Shown: piece by piece, positions 11,826-22,399 of the stretch
Layout: each line of letters starts with the position of its first letter
How positions within the stretch are numbered: the stretch's first letter is position 1
From: Alectoria sarmentosa
Lineage: Eukaryota; Ascomycota; Lecanoromycetes; Lecanorales; Parmeliaceae
Length of the DNA: 44,268 nt
Direction of reading: 5' to 3'
Assembly (NCBI GenBank): GCA_009733775.1
Contig: WOGZ01000276.1
Coordinates: forward strand, 1-44,268
Program-made: the position numbers and the translations under genes
Notes under the pieces: generated by a model
Told to the model about the DNA's origin: nothing
Seen by the model: only the letters and a program-made list of their open reading frames with translations
Database searches by the model: none

Positions 11826-12469
11826 ATTTCTCGTAATTTTATAAACTTATTTGTTTTTCAAAACACGCGTATTCGAAAATAAATTCATTAAGGTTTAAGT
11901 GTCATTAATAATAAAAGAATTGATTTCGTTTTATATAATCATTTATTAATACATTTTGCGATAAAAATTTATTATAATTTTTTTAAAATTTCGAGATTTA
12001 TAAGATTTAATAAGAGCGATTTTTATTAATAAAACGAAAGGGTTCAAAATGAGATTTCGATATAATTTTATGATTTTGAATGATTTCATAATGAAAATAA
12101 GTTTAAAGATTTTATTAATTATGAAGCGAATGATAAGTTTGAGCGTTAATATAAATAAAAAAGTTATAATATCGTCGTTGAGCGTATCAAATAATCGTTT
12201 TATTGCGAATTTTAAATTAAATGCGTTTAAAATGATTACGATTTTTAACGAAATTCTTTTAAAAATTGAAATGAAATTAAACAAATTATTAATCTTTTTT
12301 TCGATAATTATATATCTTTTTTAACGCTTCTTTCTTGAAATTATAAATGAAAAAAAAAAAAAAAATTGATGCTCGATGTTTTCAACGAATTTGCATTTAT
12401 TATGATAAACGTCAATTTATTTCTCGACGATAATAATACTCAATTTGAAAAAAATGAATTTAAAAGAAA

Positions 12470-13400
12470 CGTTATTGATTTAATTAACATTAAAGATAAT
12501 AATTATCTTATCGTTGTTTAAAAGCATACGATAATTCTTATTTTGATATCTTAAAAAACGCTTTTTAACGACGCGATCTTGATATTTCTTTTAATTAATA
12601 TTATAAAAAACAATTTAATAATAATTAATTTAATTAATAATGCGTAAATGAGATATATCAAAAGAAAATTCGATATTGATTTCAAATAAAATAACGTTAT
12701 AATCGATAATGAATTGAATATTGCGAAGAATATTAATCATTTAAACGAACTTTATTCAATATTTTTGAAGCAATTTTTTTTTTTTAATATAACGTTTATT
12801 TTGCGTTGAATAATAACGTTTAAATGTTCAAATTTGTTATTTATTTAAGAATTATCAAACATGATGTCTTTTTAAATGATACCTTTAAACAATCGAAAAA
12901 CTTTTATTTAATAATTATCAAATTTAATGTCGCAATCAATGCGAGAACGAATATATCAATTATTATCATATTTTGAATCATTAAAAAACATTTTGAATAT
13001 GATAAAAATTGTTGAATCAAATTTATTGAATAATAGATAAACGTTAAATCGAAGGATTTTATTATCAAAAAAAATGATTATTCATTTAAAATCATTTTAA
13101 GAGACATTAAATGAACCTTGAAAATCGTTATAAATTAAATTATTTTATTATTTTTCAAAAATAATGTATCGTTTATATGATTTTATTTTTATATTAATCA
13201 TAAAACATAATTCATAAACATCGTCGAGGAATAAAATGAAGAAATCTATTTCAACGCACATTTTGATTAATTTTTTGAGATTTTAAATGTTTAAATGATT
13301 ATAATGTGCATATTATATGCGAAAGATTATTTTATTAATTTGAAACTTTAACAAAAAATTTAAAGATTTTTAATTATCAAAAATAAATTTAATTAAGAAT
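12470..13400 (-). pseudogene. Copia integrase remnant
   Basis: On the - strand, 12590 to about 12480 reads KKYQDRVVKKRFLRYQ followed by NYRMLLNNDKII. This matches the conserved C-terminal block of fungal Copia integrases (K..DRA.KG.LVGYEG..YRMLLPNGKIIRS). Upstream, near 13035-12960, a frame carries FNKFDSTIF and FNDSKYD, which lies where the catalytic VERFNQT motif and following residues belong. The catalytic Glu itself appears to be lost. The DxG motif could not be read. In the family, this protein inserts element cDNA into the genome. Order integrase-then-RT confirms Copia. Confidence 0.72.
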
Positions 13401-14044
13401 TTATCATAAACGAGAATCTTTTTATTGACGATTATTAAAATTAAAAGATTTTTTTTTAAATATTGAGCGCATAAAAGCGATTTTGAATATATTTAAAAAA
13501 GAAACGTTATTTTTCGACAATAATATCGTCGAAAACAAAAATTAAAGAAAATCTTTATTTTTTTAATTGTTTTTTAAAAATGAGATTAAAATCGCAATCA
13601 AACACGAATTAAACGTTTTAAAAAATAAAAGTGCGTTTAATATTATTCATTTTGTATTTAAATTCGATATTTTCGAAATCGATAATTATATAATTATCAA
13701 CAAAATCATTTATAAAATGTGAAAATTGAAAAGATTTAAAAATCTTAAAGATCGAAAAAATATAAATTATGTGTTGAGTGTATGCATAATCTTGAAATTA
13801 AAAAAAAACATTATTATTATAATGAATAAAGCGATAATCTGCGCTTTATCGATAATTTTAAACTTAATAACTTTATAAATCTTTTTATTCAAAACGTCAA
13901 AATTTACGATAAATTCGAAAATCATTTTAAAAACGATAAAGATAACGGCAAAAACAATAAAAATAATATAAACAATAAAACAATAAACGATTTTAAATTA
14001 AATAATTATTATAATTGCGTTAACATTATCAAATTGATTTTTTG

Positions 14045-14195
14045 ATTTTTTAACGAATTTGAATTCGAAGTTTTTTCTTTTTCGATTACGTCTTTCACGG
14101 TTTTCACGATCATCATAATTATCACGATTATCGCGATCATCGCGATTTTCGCGATCTTTTTTATTTATATCGTTTAATTGATTAAGTCGTTTATT
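14045..14195 (-). pseudogene. Copia Gag C-terminal charged region
   Basis: The - strand frame from 14195 reads NKRLNQLNDINKKDREN and continues as alternating Asp/Arg/Asn pairs (NRDDRDNRDNY type) before ending in a basic RKRK segment. Acidic-basic repeats of this kind sit between the capsid-like domain and the nucleocapsid in fungal Copia Gag. The DNA repeat TCGCGATTATCGCGATCA type at 14100-14155 reflects the same residues. Overlapping + frame 14178-14462 is a shadow. Confidence 0.65.
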
Positions 14196-15826
14196 ATGTT
14201 AATCGCATTCGTTAATATCGTGTTAATTTTTCTTATAATAAATACAATATTTACAAATTTGAATATAAATGCGAAAATTATTAAAATTTACGTTCGTTTA
14301 AATATGATGTTCGATGACATTTTTAACGATAATAAAAATAAATACGAATTGTTAAATATATTTAAAAAAATCGTTAATAATAATAATGAGCGCATACGTT
14401 TTCGAAATAAAATCGAATATATTAATGATGATATTGAGAAATCGAATTATCGCATAATTTAACGTTTATTTAATCTCACGATTTTCATTATAAACGTTAT
14501 AAATTTGATTATAATTCTCGCGATACGCATTATATTAAAGACTCAACCTTTTATAAAAATAATAAATTTTTCAATTTTCATTAAAAAGAAAAATCGCTCG
14601 ATTGAATTAATTCTTGAATTTTCAAATAATATTTATAAAAATATTAACATATTTTTACGATTTGTTTTCGCAAACGATTAAAATGAGAAATTTTAATTAA
14701 AAATAATAAAATTGAAAATGTCAAAATTTCGAAATTTATATTTTTCGAGCTTTTTTTAAATATTAAAAACATTAATATAATATTTGATTTTATTTCGAAA
14801 ATTATTTTCGCAATGAGTTTTCATTATTATATAAATTTTATTATGCGTTTTAATTTAAATTGAGACGTTTATTTTAATGATAACAAACTTTATTTTAACG
14901 ATTGAACGATTATTCGAAATGGTTTTTATTTTAATAATAAGACTTTCGATAAACATAATCGTATCGATTTTGATTCAATGTCATAATTTAATCAAATTCA
15001 AAAAATCTTGTATTTGACGTTTTCATTTGATATGATTAATAATTTTTATAAACATTTTAATCTTTTCAAATTGATTTAAAGAGGTTAAAAGTTTAATTTT
15101 AAAATATTCGAATATAATATCAAAAAAAATTAATTTAAATTTTAAGATTTAAAAGCTTTTGAAGTTTAAATTTGAGTTTAAACTTTCACTTAACTTTATA
15201 CTCGAAAAAGTGATTTATAATAAAATAAGATTTAAAAATAATAAAATCTACGTAACAGAGTTTTTAAAAATAATTAAAATAAACGACGTCGAAGAAATAA
15301 AGCGCGTTTTAAAGCCGAAGAGTTCTTTATTAATAATAAATTTTGATAATAATTCGAGAAATAATTATCTCGAAATAAAAATGAAATTAATATAGAAGTT
15401 TGAAATAAAGTTATTATCGTTATCGCTGTCGTTATCGTTATTTAAAAGATGTTCAAAAGTTTATAAAATCTCGAGGGTATGAGAAAAATCCCGTTGAGTT
15501 TTGAAATTAATTCGATATAACTTAAACTTTCGTTTGCGAAAATTTTTTACGTCGTAATCAAAAAAATATTTAATAATGTTTAAAAAGACGATAAATTTAA
15601 TGAATTTTGAAAAAAATATAAAGATATAAAAATGTTATTTTAAAGGAAAATATTTGACTTTATAAATCGTAACGAATTTATAAAAAGTACGTTATTCGAA
15701 TCATATTAATCGTTTTAATAATTAAAAGATTTTGAAAAAAAGACGATAAGGTTTCAAAATCGAAAATAAAATTAATAATTTTATTTCGCTCGCTTAAAGT
15801 GTTCGAATATAACATCATTATTATTA
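14196..15826 (-). other. Copia gag region, upstream part, unresolved
   Basis: By order this should encode the capsid-like part of Gag on the - strand, continuing beyond the nested insertion into 17969-18761. I could not read a reliable motif. The + strand open frame 15159-15395 runs antisense to it and has no recognised domain. Confidence 0.4.
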
Positions 15827-15831
15827 AATCG

Positions 15832-16080
15832 TGTTAAAAGATATATGATGAATATCGTATATGAGTTAATTAAGTATATAAGAAACACGGGGGAATCGTG
15901 TTTTTAAGCTTATTCGCCAAGACAATATCAAGACACGGCTGATCTTAGGGTTGACCTTACGTCAAGACATGACTGACCTTAAGGTTGATTTTAAAATTGA
16001 CCTTACGTACGTTTCGCAGAAGGTTGATTTTCAACATTTCCCTACAGCGTCAAAAGATAACGTATACGATTGTCTTAACA
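15832..16080 (-). repeat. Left (3') LTR of the repeat-bodied element
   Basis: 249 bp, TGTTAAAAG...CTTAACA. It contains internal direct repeats of the type TCAAGACA(T/C)G(A/G)CTGA(C/T)CTTA and a hairpin ACACGGGGGAATCGTGTTTTT near 15885. It is less mutated than the right LTR. Confidence 0.9.
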
Positions 16081-16089
16081 CTCCCCTAC

Positions 16090-16680
16090 AGCGATACGTT
16101 ACGATGTTTTAATGTAAAAACTTTTTCCGCTTTGTAATACGAGAAGCTCAATAAAAATTTGAGAGATGTCGCCCTGATGTAAGAATTTGTTCCTCTTTGT
16201 GATACGAAAAGTTGCTTTAATATAGAGACTTATTCTCCTTTGTGATACGAAAAGTTATTCTAATATAAAAACTTGTTTCTCTTTGTGATATGAGAAATTT
16301 AATAATAATTTAAAACTTGATATCTTAATTAAAGACGTGATCCTTTTTATATAAAAAATTTAATTCGAAATAAAAACTTGTTTTTTTTAATAATATAAAA
16401 AGTTACTTTAATGTAAAAACTTGTTTCTCTTTATCATATGGAAAATTCAATAATAATTTAAGATTTAACACCCTAATCAGAGGCGTGTTTTTATATTATT
16501 TTAAAAAATCTTTTGAAATTTAATCCTCTTGTTTATGAAAAGTTCGATAAATTTAAAACTTTTTTTTCTTTTTATTATAAGAAACTCAATAAAAAGTAAA
16601 GATTTATTCTCTTTTTTTGTTATAAAAAGTTCGTTGAATTCGAGATTTGATGCTTATATGAAGAAATTTGAAAGAATACG
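16090..16680 (-). repeat. Degenerate tandem repeats, first block
   Basis: Units of roughly 55-60 bp built around CTTTGTGATACGAAAAGTT and AATATAAAAACTTG (clear near 16130, 16195, 16240, 16290 and 16390). They decay toward 16660 and are probably older relatives of the second block. Confidence 0.7.
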
Positions 16681-17540
16681 ATATTCGATAATATGAGACG
16701 AAATGTTTTATATAAAAAAACTTGAAAAAAATGCGATGTTCGATAATATAAAACGAAATGCCCTATGTGAAGAAACTTGATTCGATATTTTATAATTGTA
16801 TTTGAAAAAGAATGAGATGTTCGATAATATAAGACGAAATACTTTATGCGAAGAAATTTGTAACCCGATAATATGAAACGAAATGCCTTATGCGAAGGGA
16901 CTTGTGATTCGATGATATAAGACGAAATGTTCTATACGAAGGAACTTAAAAAAATGAAATGTTCGATGATATAAAACGAAATGTCTTATACGAAGAAACT
17001 TGAAAAAATGCGATATTCGATAATATAAGACGAAATGCTTTATGTGAAGAGACTTAATTCGATATTTTGTAATTGTATTTGAAAAAGAATGGGATGTTCG
17101 ATAATATAAAACGAAATGCTCTATGCGAAGAAACTTGTAACTCGATAATATGAAACGAAATGCCCTATGCGAAGAAACTTATAATTCGATAATATGAGAC
17201 GAAATGCCCTGTGCGTAAAAACTTGAAAAAATGGGATGTTCGATAATATGATACGAAATGCTCGAATGAAACTAAATGCTCGATAATATGAGACGGAATG
17301 CCTTGTGCGAAGGAATTTGAAAGAATGAAATGTTCGATAATATGAAACGAAATGCCCTGTACGAAGGGATTTGAAAGAATGAAATGTTCGATGATATAGA
17401 ACGGAATGTCTTATACGAAGGGACTTGAAAGAATGAAATGTTCGATGATATAAGACGGAATGCCTTATATAAAGGGACTTGAAAAAAAGAAATGTTCGAT
17501 GATATAAGACGAAATGCTCTATACGAAGGAATTTGATTCG
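16681..17540 (-). repeat. Tandem array with 277-bp higher-order unit
   Basis: The motif ACGAAATG (once or twice ACGGAATG) recurs at 16698, 16753, 16834, 16878, 16922, 16976, 17030, 17111, 17155, 17199, 17253, 17293, 17346, 17401, 17454 and 17509. Spacings run 55, 81, 44, 44, 54, 54, 81, 44, 44, 54, 40, 53, 55, 53, 55, so five successive units repeat once as a 277-bp block. The last units are all about 54 bp. Confidence 0.88.
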
Positions 17541-17594
17541 ATATTTTTTATATTTAAATTGCGATAACTTAACTCGTCGAAAGTTACGAGTCAA
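17121..17594 (-). CDS. Repeat-encoded open frame, 157 codons, doubtful protein
   Basis: This is the longest open frame in the window and lies on the sense strand of the surrounding LTR element. It consists of about 18-residue repeats of the form HSVLYHRTFHSFKSLR, produced by the 54-bp DNA units, with no stop despite strong RIP around it. The repeats are basic and aromatic with no domain I recognise, no signal peptide and no membrane segment. Units of 44 and 81 bp to its left break the register. More likely than a protein, it is a repeat whose period happens to be a multiple of three, but the absence of stops is noteworthy. The start codon at 17594 is simply the first ATG. Confidence 0.3.
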   Translation of the reverse strand: MTRNFRRVKLSQFKYKKYRIKFLRIEHFVLYHRTFLFFKSLYIRHSVLYHRTFHSFKSLRIRHSVLYHRTFHSFKSLRTGHFVSYYRTFHSFKFLRTRHSVSYYRAFSFIRAFRIILSNIPFFQVFTHRAFRLILSNYKFLRIGHFVSYYRVTSFFA

Positions 17595-17699
17595 AAAAAA
17601 CGAATTGTCGCAATATAATAATAATCTATTTTAAATCATTATTAATAAGATATTTATATGAAAAGTGCGAGAATAAATGTTATTCTTTTATCGTCACAA

Positions 17700-17714
17700 A
17701 TCGGGCTTATAATC
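17700..17714 (-). promoter_or_regulatory. Primer-binding site of the repeat-bodied element
   Basis: On the - strand GATTATAAGCCCG follows the LTR end directly. Allowing G-to-A changes it matches GGTTATGAGCCC, which is complementary to the anticodon arm of initiator tRNA-Met, the half-tRNA primer known for Copia. Confidence 0.7.
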
Positions 17715-17963
17715 TATTAAAAGATATATAATAAATATCGTATATAAGTTAATTAAATATATAAAAAACACGAGAAAATCGTGTTTTTAAACTTATTCGC
17801 CAAGATAATGTCAAGACACGATTGATCTTAAAATTAATTTTACGTCAAAACACGATTGATCTTAAAGTTGATTTTAGAATTAACCTTACATACGTTACGC
17901 AAAAGATTGATTTTCAACATTCTCCTATAACGTCAAAAGATAACGTATACGATTGTTTTAACA
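17715..17963 (-). repeat. Right (5') LTR of the repeat-bodied element
   Basis: 249 bp, same length as the left LTR. It differs mainly by C-to-T and G-to-A (for example CACGGGGGAATCG versus CACGAGAAAATCG) and ends GTTTTAACA before AATCG. Confidence 0.9.
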
Positions 17964-17968
17964 AATCG

Positions 17969-18761
17969 CTTTATAACAAAAATTTCTTCCCCTTTAATCC
18001 TCGAAATAAAAAGTTTTTTCTTTTTACGTTTTGATTTTGATATGTTAAACACGCGAGATAAAAAATGATTTTCTTTTAATTGATTATTAATCTTTATCTT
18101 TATTTTTAACTTTTTGATCTTTATTGCGAATATTTCGCAATTGAATCGTCAAATATAATTATTATTATTAAGTTTTAAATAAAGCGATTTGCAGAATAAA
18201 GATATATTATTTATCGTTTTAACGTGTTTCACGCAGAGAAATTAATAATGTTTTAGAGATTTAACGACCACGTGATCACGATCGCATAATAACTTTTTGA
18301 TAATTTCGATATATCACGATTATTTGCGATATGTCTCGAGTCGTTTTGTTTTATTTTAAACGAAAACGAAAACAATGCGAGTATTGATGAAAACGATCGA
18401 ATATTAATAACGTTTCAACGCTCGAAAAAGTGATATTGACTTTTAAAAACGCCCGTAATTTTTGAAAAGACGTTATTAATTATCAAAAAAAGCGTTTTAA
18501 ATGTTATCAATTTTCAGCGTTACTTCTTTTACGTTTATTTTTTTATAATCTTTACGCGTTTTCGTTATAAGCGAATCCTAATCATTTTAATTTAAATAAA
18601 TCATCTTATAATGAGCATTGTTCACATTAAAGAAATTGCGTTATATAAATATAACGACTTTTATAATTAATGTTTTCATTATAATAAATATGAAAATGTC
18701 TGAAAATAATCTTAATCATAATAAATAATAAATAAATCATATTGTAACAATGTCGATATAA
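17969..18761 (-). other. Copia 5' leader / gag start region
   Basis: Continuation of the - strand Copia element right of the nested insertion. The stretch near 18225-18300 (GTTTCACGCAGAGAAATTAATAATG and GATCACGATCGCA) resembles the leader of the composite element at 27055-27130, so the two lineages share a 5' leader. The + strand 70-codon frame at 17822-18034 is largely LTR sequence and is not a gene. Confidence 0.55.
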
Positions 18762-18777
18762 GTTCGAGCTTATAACC
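18762..18777 (-). promoter_or_regulatory. Primer-binding site of the - strand Copia element
   Basis: The - strand reads GGTTATAAGCTCGAA next to the LTR end at 18778. It is near-complementary to the initiator tRNA-Met anticodon arm (GGGCTCATAACC), with changes of the RIP type. Confidence 0.7.
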
Positions 18778-18914
18778 TATTAAAATATAAAATAAAACAT
18801 TTAATTATATTATTTTAAGAGTGTTATGAAATAAAGAGCGATTTATATACGAGCGCATTAATTAGTGCGCACGTAACCGCCAAGGCTTGGCGTCACGTGA
18901 CCCGAATTTCAACA
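18778..18914 (-). repeat. Variant Copia LTR (137 bp) shared by two bodies
   Basis: The first ~80 bp match the 125-bp LTR, but the middle differs: GCGCATTAATTAGTGCGC and the palindrome CGCCAAGGCTTGGCG replace the GCATGC palindrome and the doubled CACGTGACC box. A primer-binding site lies to its left, so it serves as 5' LTR for 9313-18914. A Copia 3' untranslated region lies to its right, so it also sits where a 3' LTR would. Confidence 0.75.
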
Positions 18915-19381
18915 AAGTGATCACCTCTTTATGAAACACCTCTATTTTATAAATCACCCTTATTCTTTATACATTACCCCTCCCTCTTTATAAACATTCG
19001 AATTTCAAAAAAAAAACGAGATTCGAAACTCGCGATGTTTAAAGCCGAGTAGAAAGAGTGAAAATCGAAAATTTAAAACGACTATGTTCTTTTGAACATA
19101 TTCGTCACGATGTTTCATATAAAAAATTTTACTTTTTGATGAAAAATCGTTTTCTAACAAATTTATTTTCGGTTTATCTGATGCACATCAAAAATCGATC
19201 GACACATAATCGATAAATATATGTGAGAGTTTATTTTTCGATTGAACGAAATATTTCGAATTGTATATGCATATATATATATGTATACGATCGATTGCAA
19301 AACTCATAAAAATCGTTTTAAAATATTAATGTTTGACAATAATGGTTAATAATGTGTATACGAACGATATATATATTAAAA
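18915..19381 (-). mobile_element. 3' end fragment of another Copia copy
   Basis: Matches 9538-10000 and 20730-21150 (for example CTCGCGATGTTTAAA, the GATGCACA(T/C)CAAAAATCGA segment and AATATATGTGAGA). It lacks about 100 bp including the polypurine tract next to the LTR. It ends where the + strand LTR at 19382 begins, so its RT-proximal part was displaced by that insertion and is not in the window. Confidence 0.75.
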
Positions 19382-19509
19382 TGTGTTAGTTATTTAAAAC
19401 ATGAAAGGTTTATCGAGGTAAAAAAGGTTTATTAAGACTTAACACATTTTATATTTAAATGCTTTATTGCGATTATTCAATTAATCAAATATTTTATTTA
19501 CTTTTAATA
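19382..19509 (+). repeat. 5' LTR of E+
   Basis: TGTGTTAGT...CTTTTAATA, ending (CA to TA) directly before the primer-binding site. No second copy is seen in the window, so the start at the TGTG is inferred from the loss of homology with other 3' untranslated regions at about 19370-19381. Confidence 0.65.
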
Positions 19510-19522
19510 GATTATGAGCCCG
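19510..19522 (+). promoter_or_regulatory. Primer-binding site of E+
   Basis: GATTATGAGCCCG: except for G-to-A at the second base it equals GGTTATGAGCCC, complementary to the anticodon arm of initiator tRNA-Met. This is the best preserved of the sites in the window. Confidence 0.78.
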
Positions 19523-20501
19523 AAATCGCGGGCATTCGTTTAATATTATTTATTTATCATTTATAATTAATTGATTCATTAATCAAGCGTACAATTAAAA
19601 GATAATTGAATCGCAATATCAAAATTTAACGACAAAGCAATCATTCATTTTGCGCAACAACCTCTTTAAATTTATTCATCATATGTGATCATTTTTGTTA
19701 ACAAATCGTGCTTTAAACATGTATTTAACTTAATTCAACGATTTATTTATGTAATAATCGTAAATGATAAATCGTGAGACGCTACAATTATTGTGAAAAC
19801 AATTTATTTTTAAAAAATTACGATTAATCATTTATTAATTTCAATTTTTGAATAATGAATTATATTCACAACGTAATAATCGAATAATTTTTTGAAAGAT
19901 TGTTTCATTTTGTAAATTGCATTTTAATTTTTTATTTAAAGAATAAAGGGGTTGAGATTGAATTTGATTAAACGCGCGTTTCTCAATCAATCGATTAAAC
20001 GTTATTAAACAATATCATTTCGTTGTTTATGAAATTTATGATAAAATGAAAAAGAAATCGCAAATACGTTACAAATTTTACTCTCACGATCGTTATTATG
20101 ATATTAATTGTTAAATTGTTTTTGATGAAATATCAAATTAAAGTCAATAACAATAACGAGTCGTTTATGATAACGAGCATCTCGCTTCAAAACACGACTT
20201 TTGTTATATTAATAATCGTTGTTATATCAACGACTTTAATGTTAATTGCGATTAAAAAAGAATATAAAAGACTTTTGAATATTTCTTTTAATTTTGAATT
20301 ATCAAAAAATTCAATCACATTTATCAATCACATTTTTCGTCGAAATAAATTAAACGTTTTAAACATTTTTTTTCTTCTTTTGTAAATTAAGATAAACTTA
20401 AACGTCTTCGTAATTTCACGTTTATTATATTTTTAAACATTTTTTGAAAAGAATTTCGAGTTTAATTTAAAAGAGCTCGATCGATAAAACGCATTTTCGA
20501 A
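19523..20501 (+). other. E+ leader region, 95-codon open frame of unknown meaning
   Basis: Between the primer-binding site and the D insertion. Counting past D, the gag ATG at 36189 is about 1.2 kb from the LTR, a long leader. The open frame 20098-20385 (+) has 95 codons, is Ile/Asn/Leu-rich, with a hydrophobic run near its middle. I do not recognise it. It is on the element's sense strand, but its composition equals that of chance frames nearby. Confidence 0.4.
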
Positions 20502-20506
20502 CGCGA

Positions 20507-20631
20507 TGTGAAAATATGATGTAGGACACTTAGTTGTATTACTCTAAGAGTGCTATAAAGGAAAGTGCGATCTATATTACGGACGCATGCGCTCATATCA
20601 CGTGATCTATCATATAATTTAAATTTCGATA
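20507..20631 (-). repeat. Left outer (3') LTR of D
   Basis: 125 bp, TGTGAAAATATGATG...AATTTCGATA (CA to TA). It follows CGCGA directly and is the same length as the right outer LTR. Confidence 0.88.
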
Positions 20632-21230
20632 TTCTCCTTCGCACGCATATTTTTAAAAAAATCGAATATAAAATAAATCGAATGTTGGATAATTATAATG
20701 AGTTTAACGTCGAATAATTAATATAAAATCATTTTTATGTATCTCTTTTACCTCTTATGCGTCTCATAAAAACCCGAATTTTAAACACGAAATTTGAAAC
20801 TCGCGATGTTTAAAATCGGGTAAAAACAATGAAAGTTAAAAATCTGAAAACGATTATATTCTTTTGAACATATTCGTCACGATGTCACATAAAAAAAATT
20901 CCACTTTTTGACGAAAAATCGTTTTTTGATAAATTTATTTTCAGTTCATCTAATGCATATCAAAAATCGATTAACATATAATCGATGAATATATGTGAGA
21001 GTTTATTTTTCGATTAAACGAAATATTTCGAATTGTATATGCATATGCATATATATATGCGATCGACTGCAAGACTTGTGAGAGTCGTTTTAAGATATTA
21101 ATGTTTGATAATAATGATTAATAATGTGTATGCGAAAGATGTATAACAACGATATTCATAATGTTAATAACGATAATAACGTTTAAAAACATAAATACGA
21201 TGATTTTAAAAACATAAACATGATAATTTC
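20632..21230 (-). other. D 3' untranslated region with polypurine tract
   Basis: The - strand GCGAAGGAGAA abuts the LTR. It shares with 9438-10030 the blocks CTCGCGATGTTTAAA, ACTTTTTGACGAAAAA and GATGAATATATGTGAGA. The frame 20462-20644 (-) crosses the LTR edge and is not a gene. Confidence 0.7.
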
Positions 21231-22399
21231 AAAAGATATAAATATGATAACCTTGATAAAAATATTTAAGACGATTGACGAAAAGACGACGATAACGATC
21301 TTTTAAATAACGTCGCAGATTTCAAATTTGAATCGAACATAAATATAAATGTTTCAAAAAGAGATTCGCAAAGTTTGTGAACATAATTATAATAACGATA
21401 AATCAATTCTTAATATGATGATAATATAACGAAATTTTGACACGTTAAAATTGATATTTGAGATTTTGCGAGTAATTTCGATTTCGATCGATTATTCGAT
21501 AAATTATCCGAAATGTGAAAATTAATGAAATCTTTATTTTAAAATTAAAGGCGTTGAATAATAATAACGATTTAAACGATTTAAGCGTTTTAAACGTTTC
21601 CCTTAAAACAACGATTTAAATAATCTTAAATGAATGATGTAAAATTGCTTTTATTTCAAATGTATCGCGAAAAATAATAAATTTATCAAAATATAAGATT
21701 TTAATAAGATCATTAATCATTTATTTGTTAATGAAAACATATTAAATATTTATAATATTATCATTAATTTTTTCGCGCACAAAATAATGAGCGATGTTAA
21801 TGTGTTTAATATAAATATAAAATTAAACGTTTTTTACGAAAGCGATTGCGTTTTAATTATTTTCAAAAATTATAATAATTTTGAAATTCGAATCATTAAA
21901 TCATAAAAATTGATTAAAAAAGTTTTTTAATCAAATAACTTTTTTAATAATTTGCGTTTAATTAATATATTTTGTTTCATAAATAAATAATGTTATAATG
22001 ATTTAACGTTTATTTAATTAATTAATAACGTTATTATTTAAATTGAATAGATAATCGAAAATGAATCTTCGAATTGAATTTTCAATTTAATCAAAATTAA
22101 TATAATCGAATAAATTTTTTAAAATTTTTTTATACACGAATTCGTAATGCATTATCTTTTTAAAATATCGAAAAATTCAAATAATCGCATTTTAATGCGT
22201 TAAAATAAAGTTAATTGAATATCGATTGATTAAAAAAATAATATAAACGATATTAAAATGAATTTTCAATATAACGTATATAAAAAAAACTTATAACGAA
22301 TTAATATTTCTTATAAAAAAAATTTAAAATTATATAATTTTTTTCGACGAACGTTAATTTGCGATTGATTTCGAATAATATATTAATAAAGATGAAATT
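21231..22399 (-). other. D RNase H region, unresolved
   Basis: Position between RT and 3' untranslated region. Heavily AT, no motif I could read with confidence on the - strand. Confidence 0.4.

Larger units (their letters stand above)
15832..17963 (-). mobile_element. Non-autonomous LTR retrotransposon with tandem-repeat body, 2132 bp
   Basis: Two 249-bp LTRs (15832-16080 and 17715-17963) are flanked by an exact 5-bp duplication AATCG (15827-15831, 17964-17968). The - strand carries a primer-binding site next to the right LTR (17700-17714) and a purine tract next to the left LTR (complement of CTCCCCTAC at 16081-16089). So the element has all signals for reverse transcription, but no gag or pol. 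The 1.6-kb body is degenerate tandem repeats. It is inserted in the gag part of the Copia element around it. This is a TRIM/LARD-like parasite of autonomous Copia elements. Confidence 0.9.
19382..20501 (+). mobile_element. + strand Copia element 'E+', left part
   Basis: Starts with a 128-bp LTR and an exact-looking primer-binding site, and continues to the CGCGA duplication at 20502-20506 where the composite element D is inserted. It resumes at 35938 with gag, protease, integrase and RT, all on the + strand, up to 39904. Its LTR sequence is unlike the 125-bp family, so it is a different Copia lineage. The left 5 bp are TAAAA. The 3' LTR is outside the window. Confidence 0.8.

Noticed and set aside
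11946..12324. Overlapping 112-codon (-) and 91-codon (+) frames
   Set aside because: Both strands are open at once, which is typical of low-complexity AT DNA; the stretch lies in the linker between Copia integrase and RT and shows no motif.
16681..17540. CRISPR-like array, because of regular repeats
   Set aside because: The spacing varies (44-81 bp), repeats and 'spacers' are both related to each other, there is a 277-bp higher-order unit, and the host is clearly eukaryotic with LTRs around the array.
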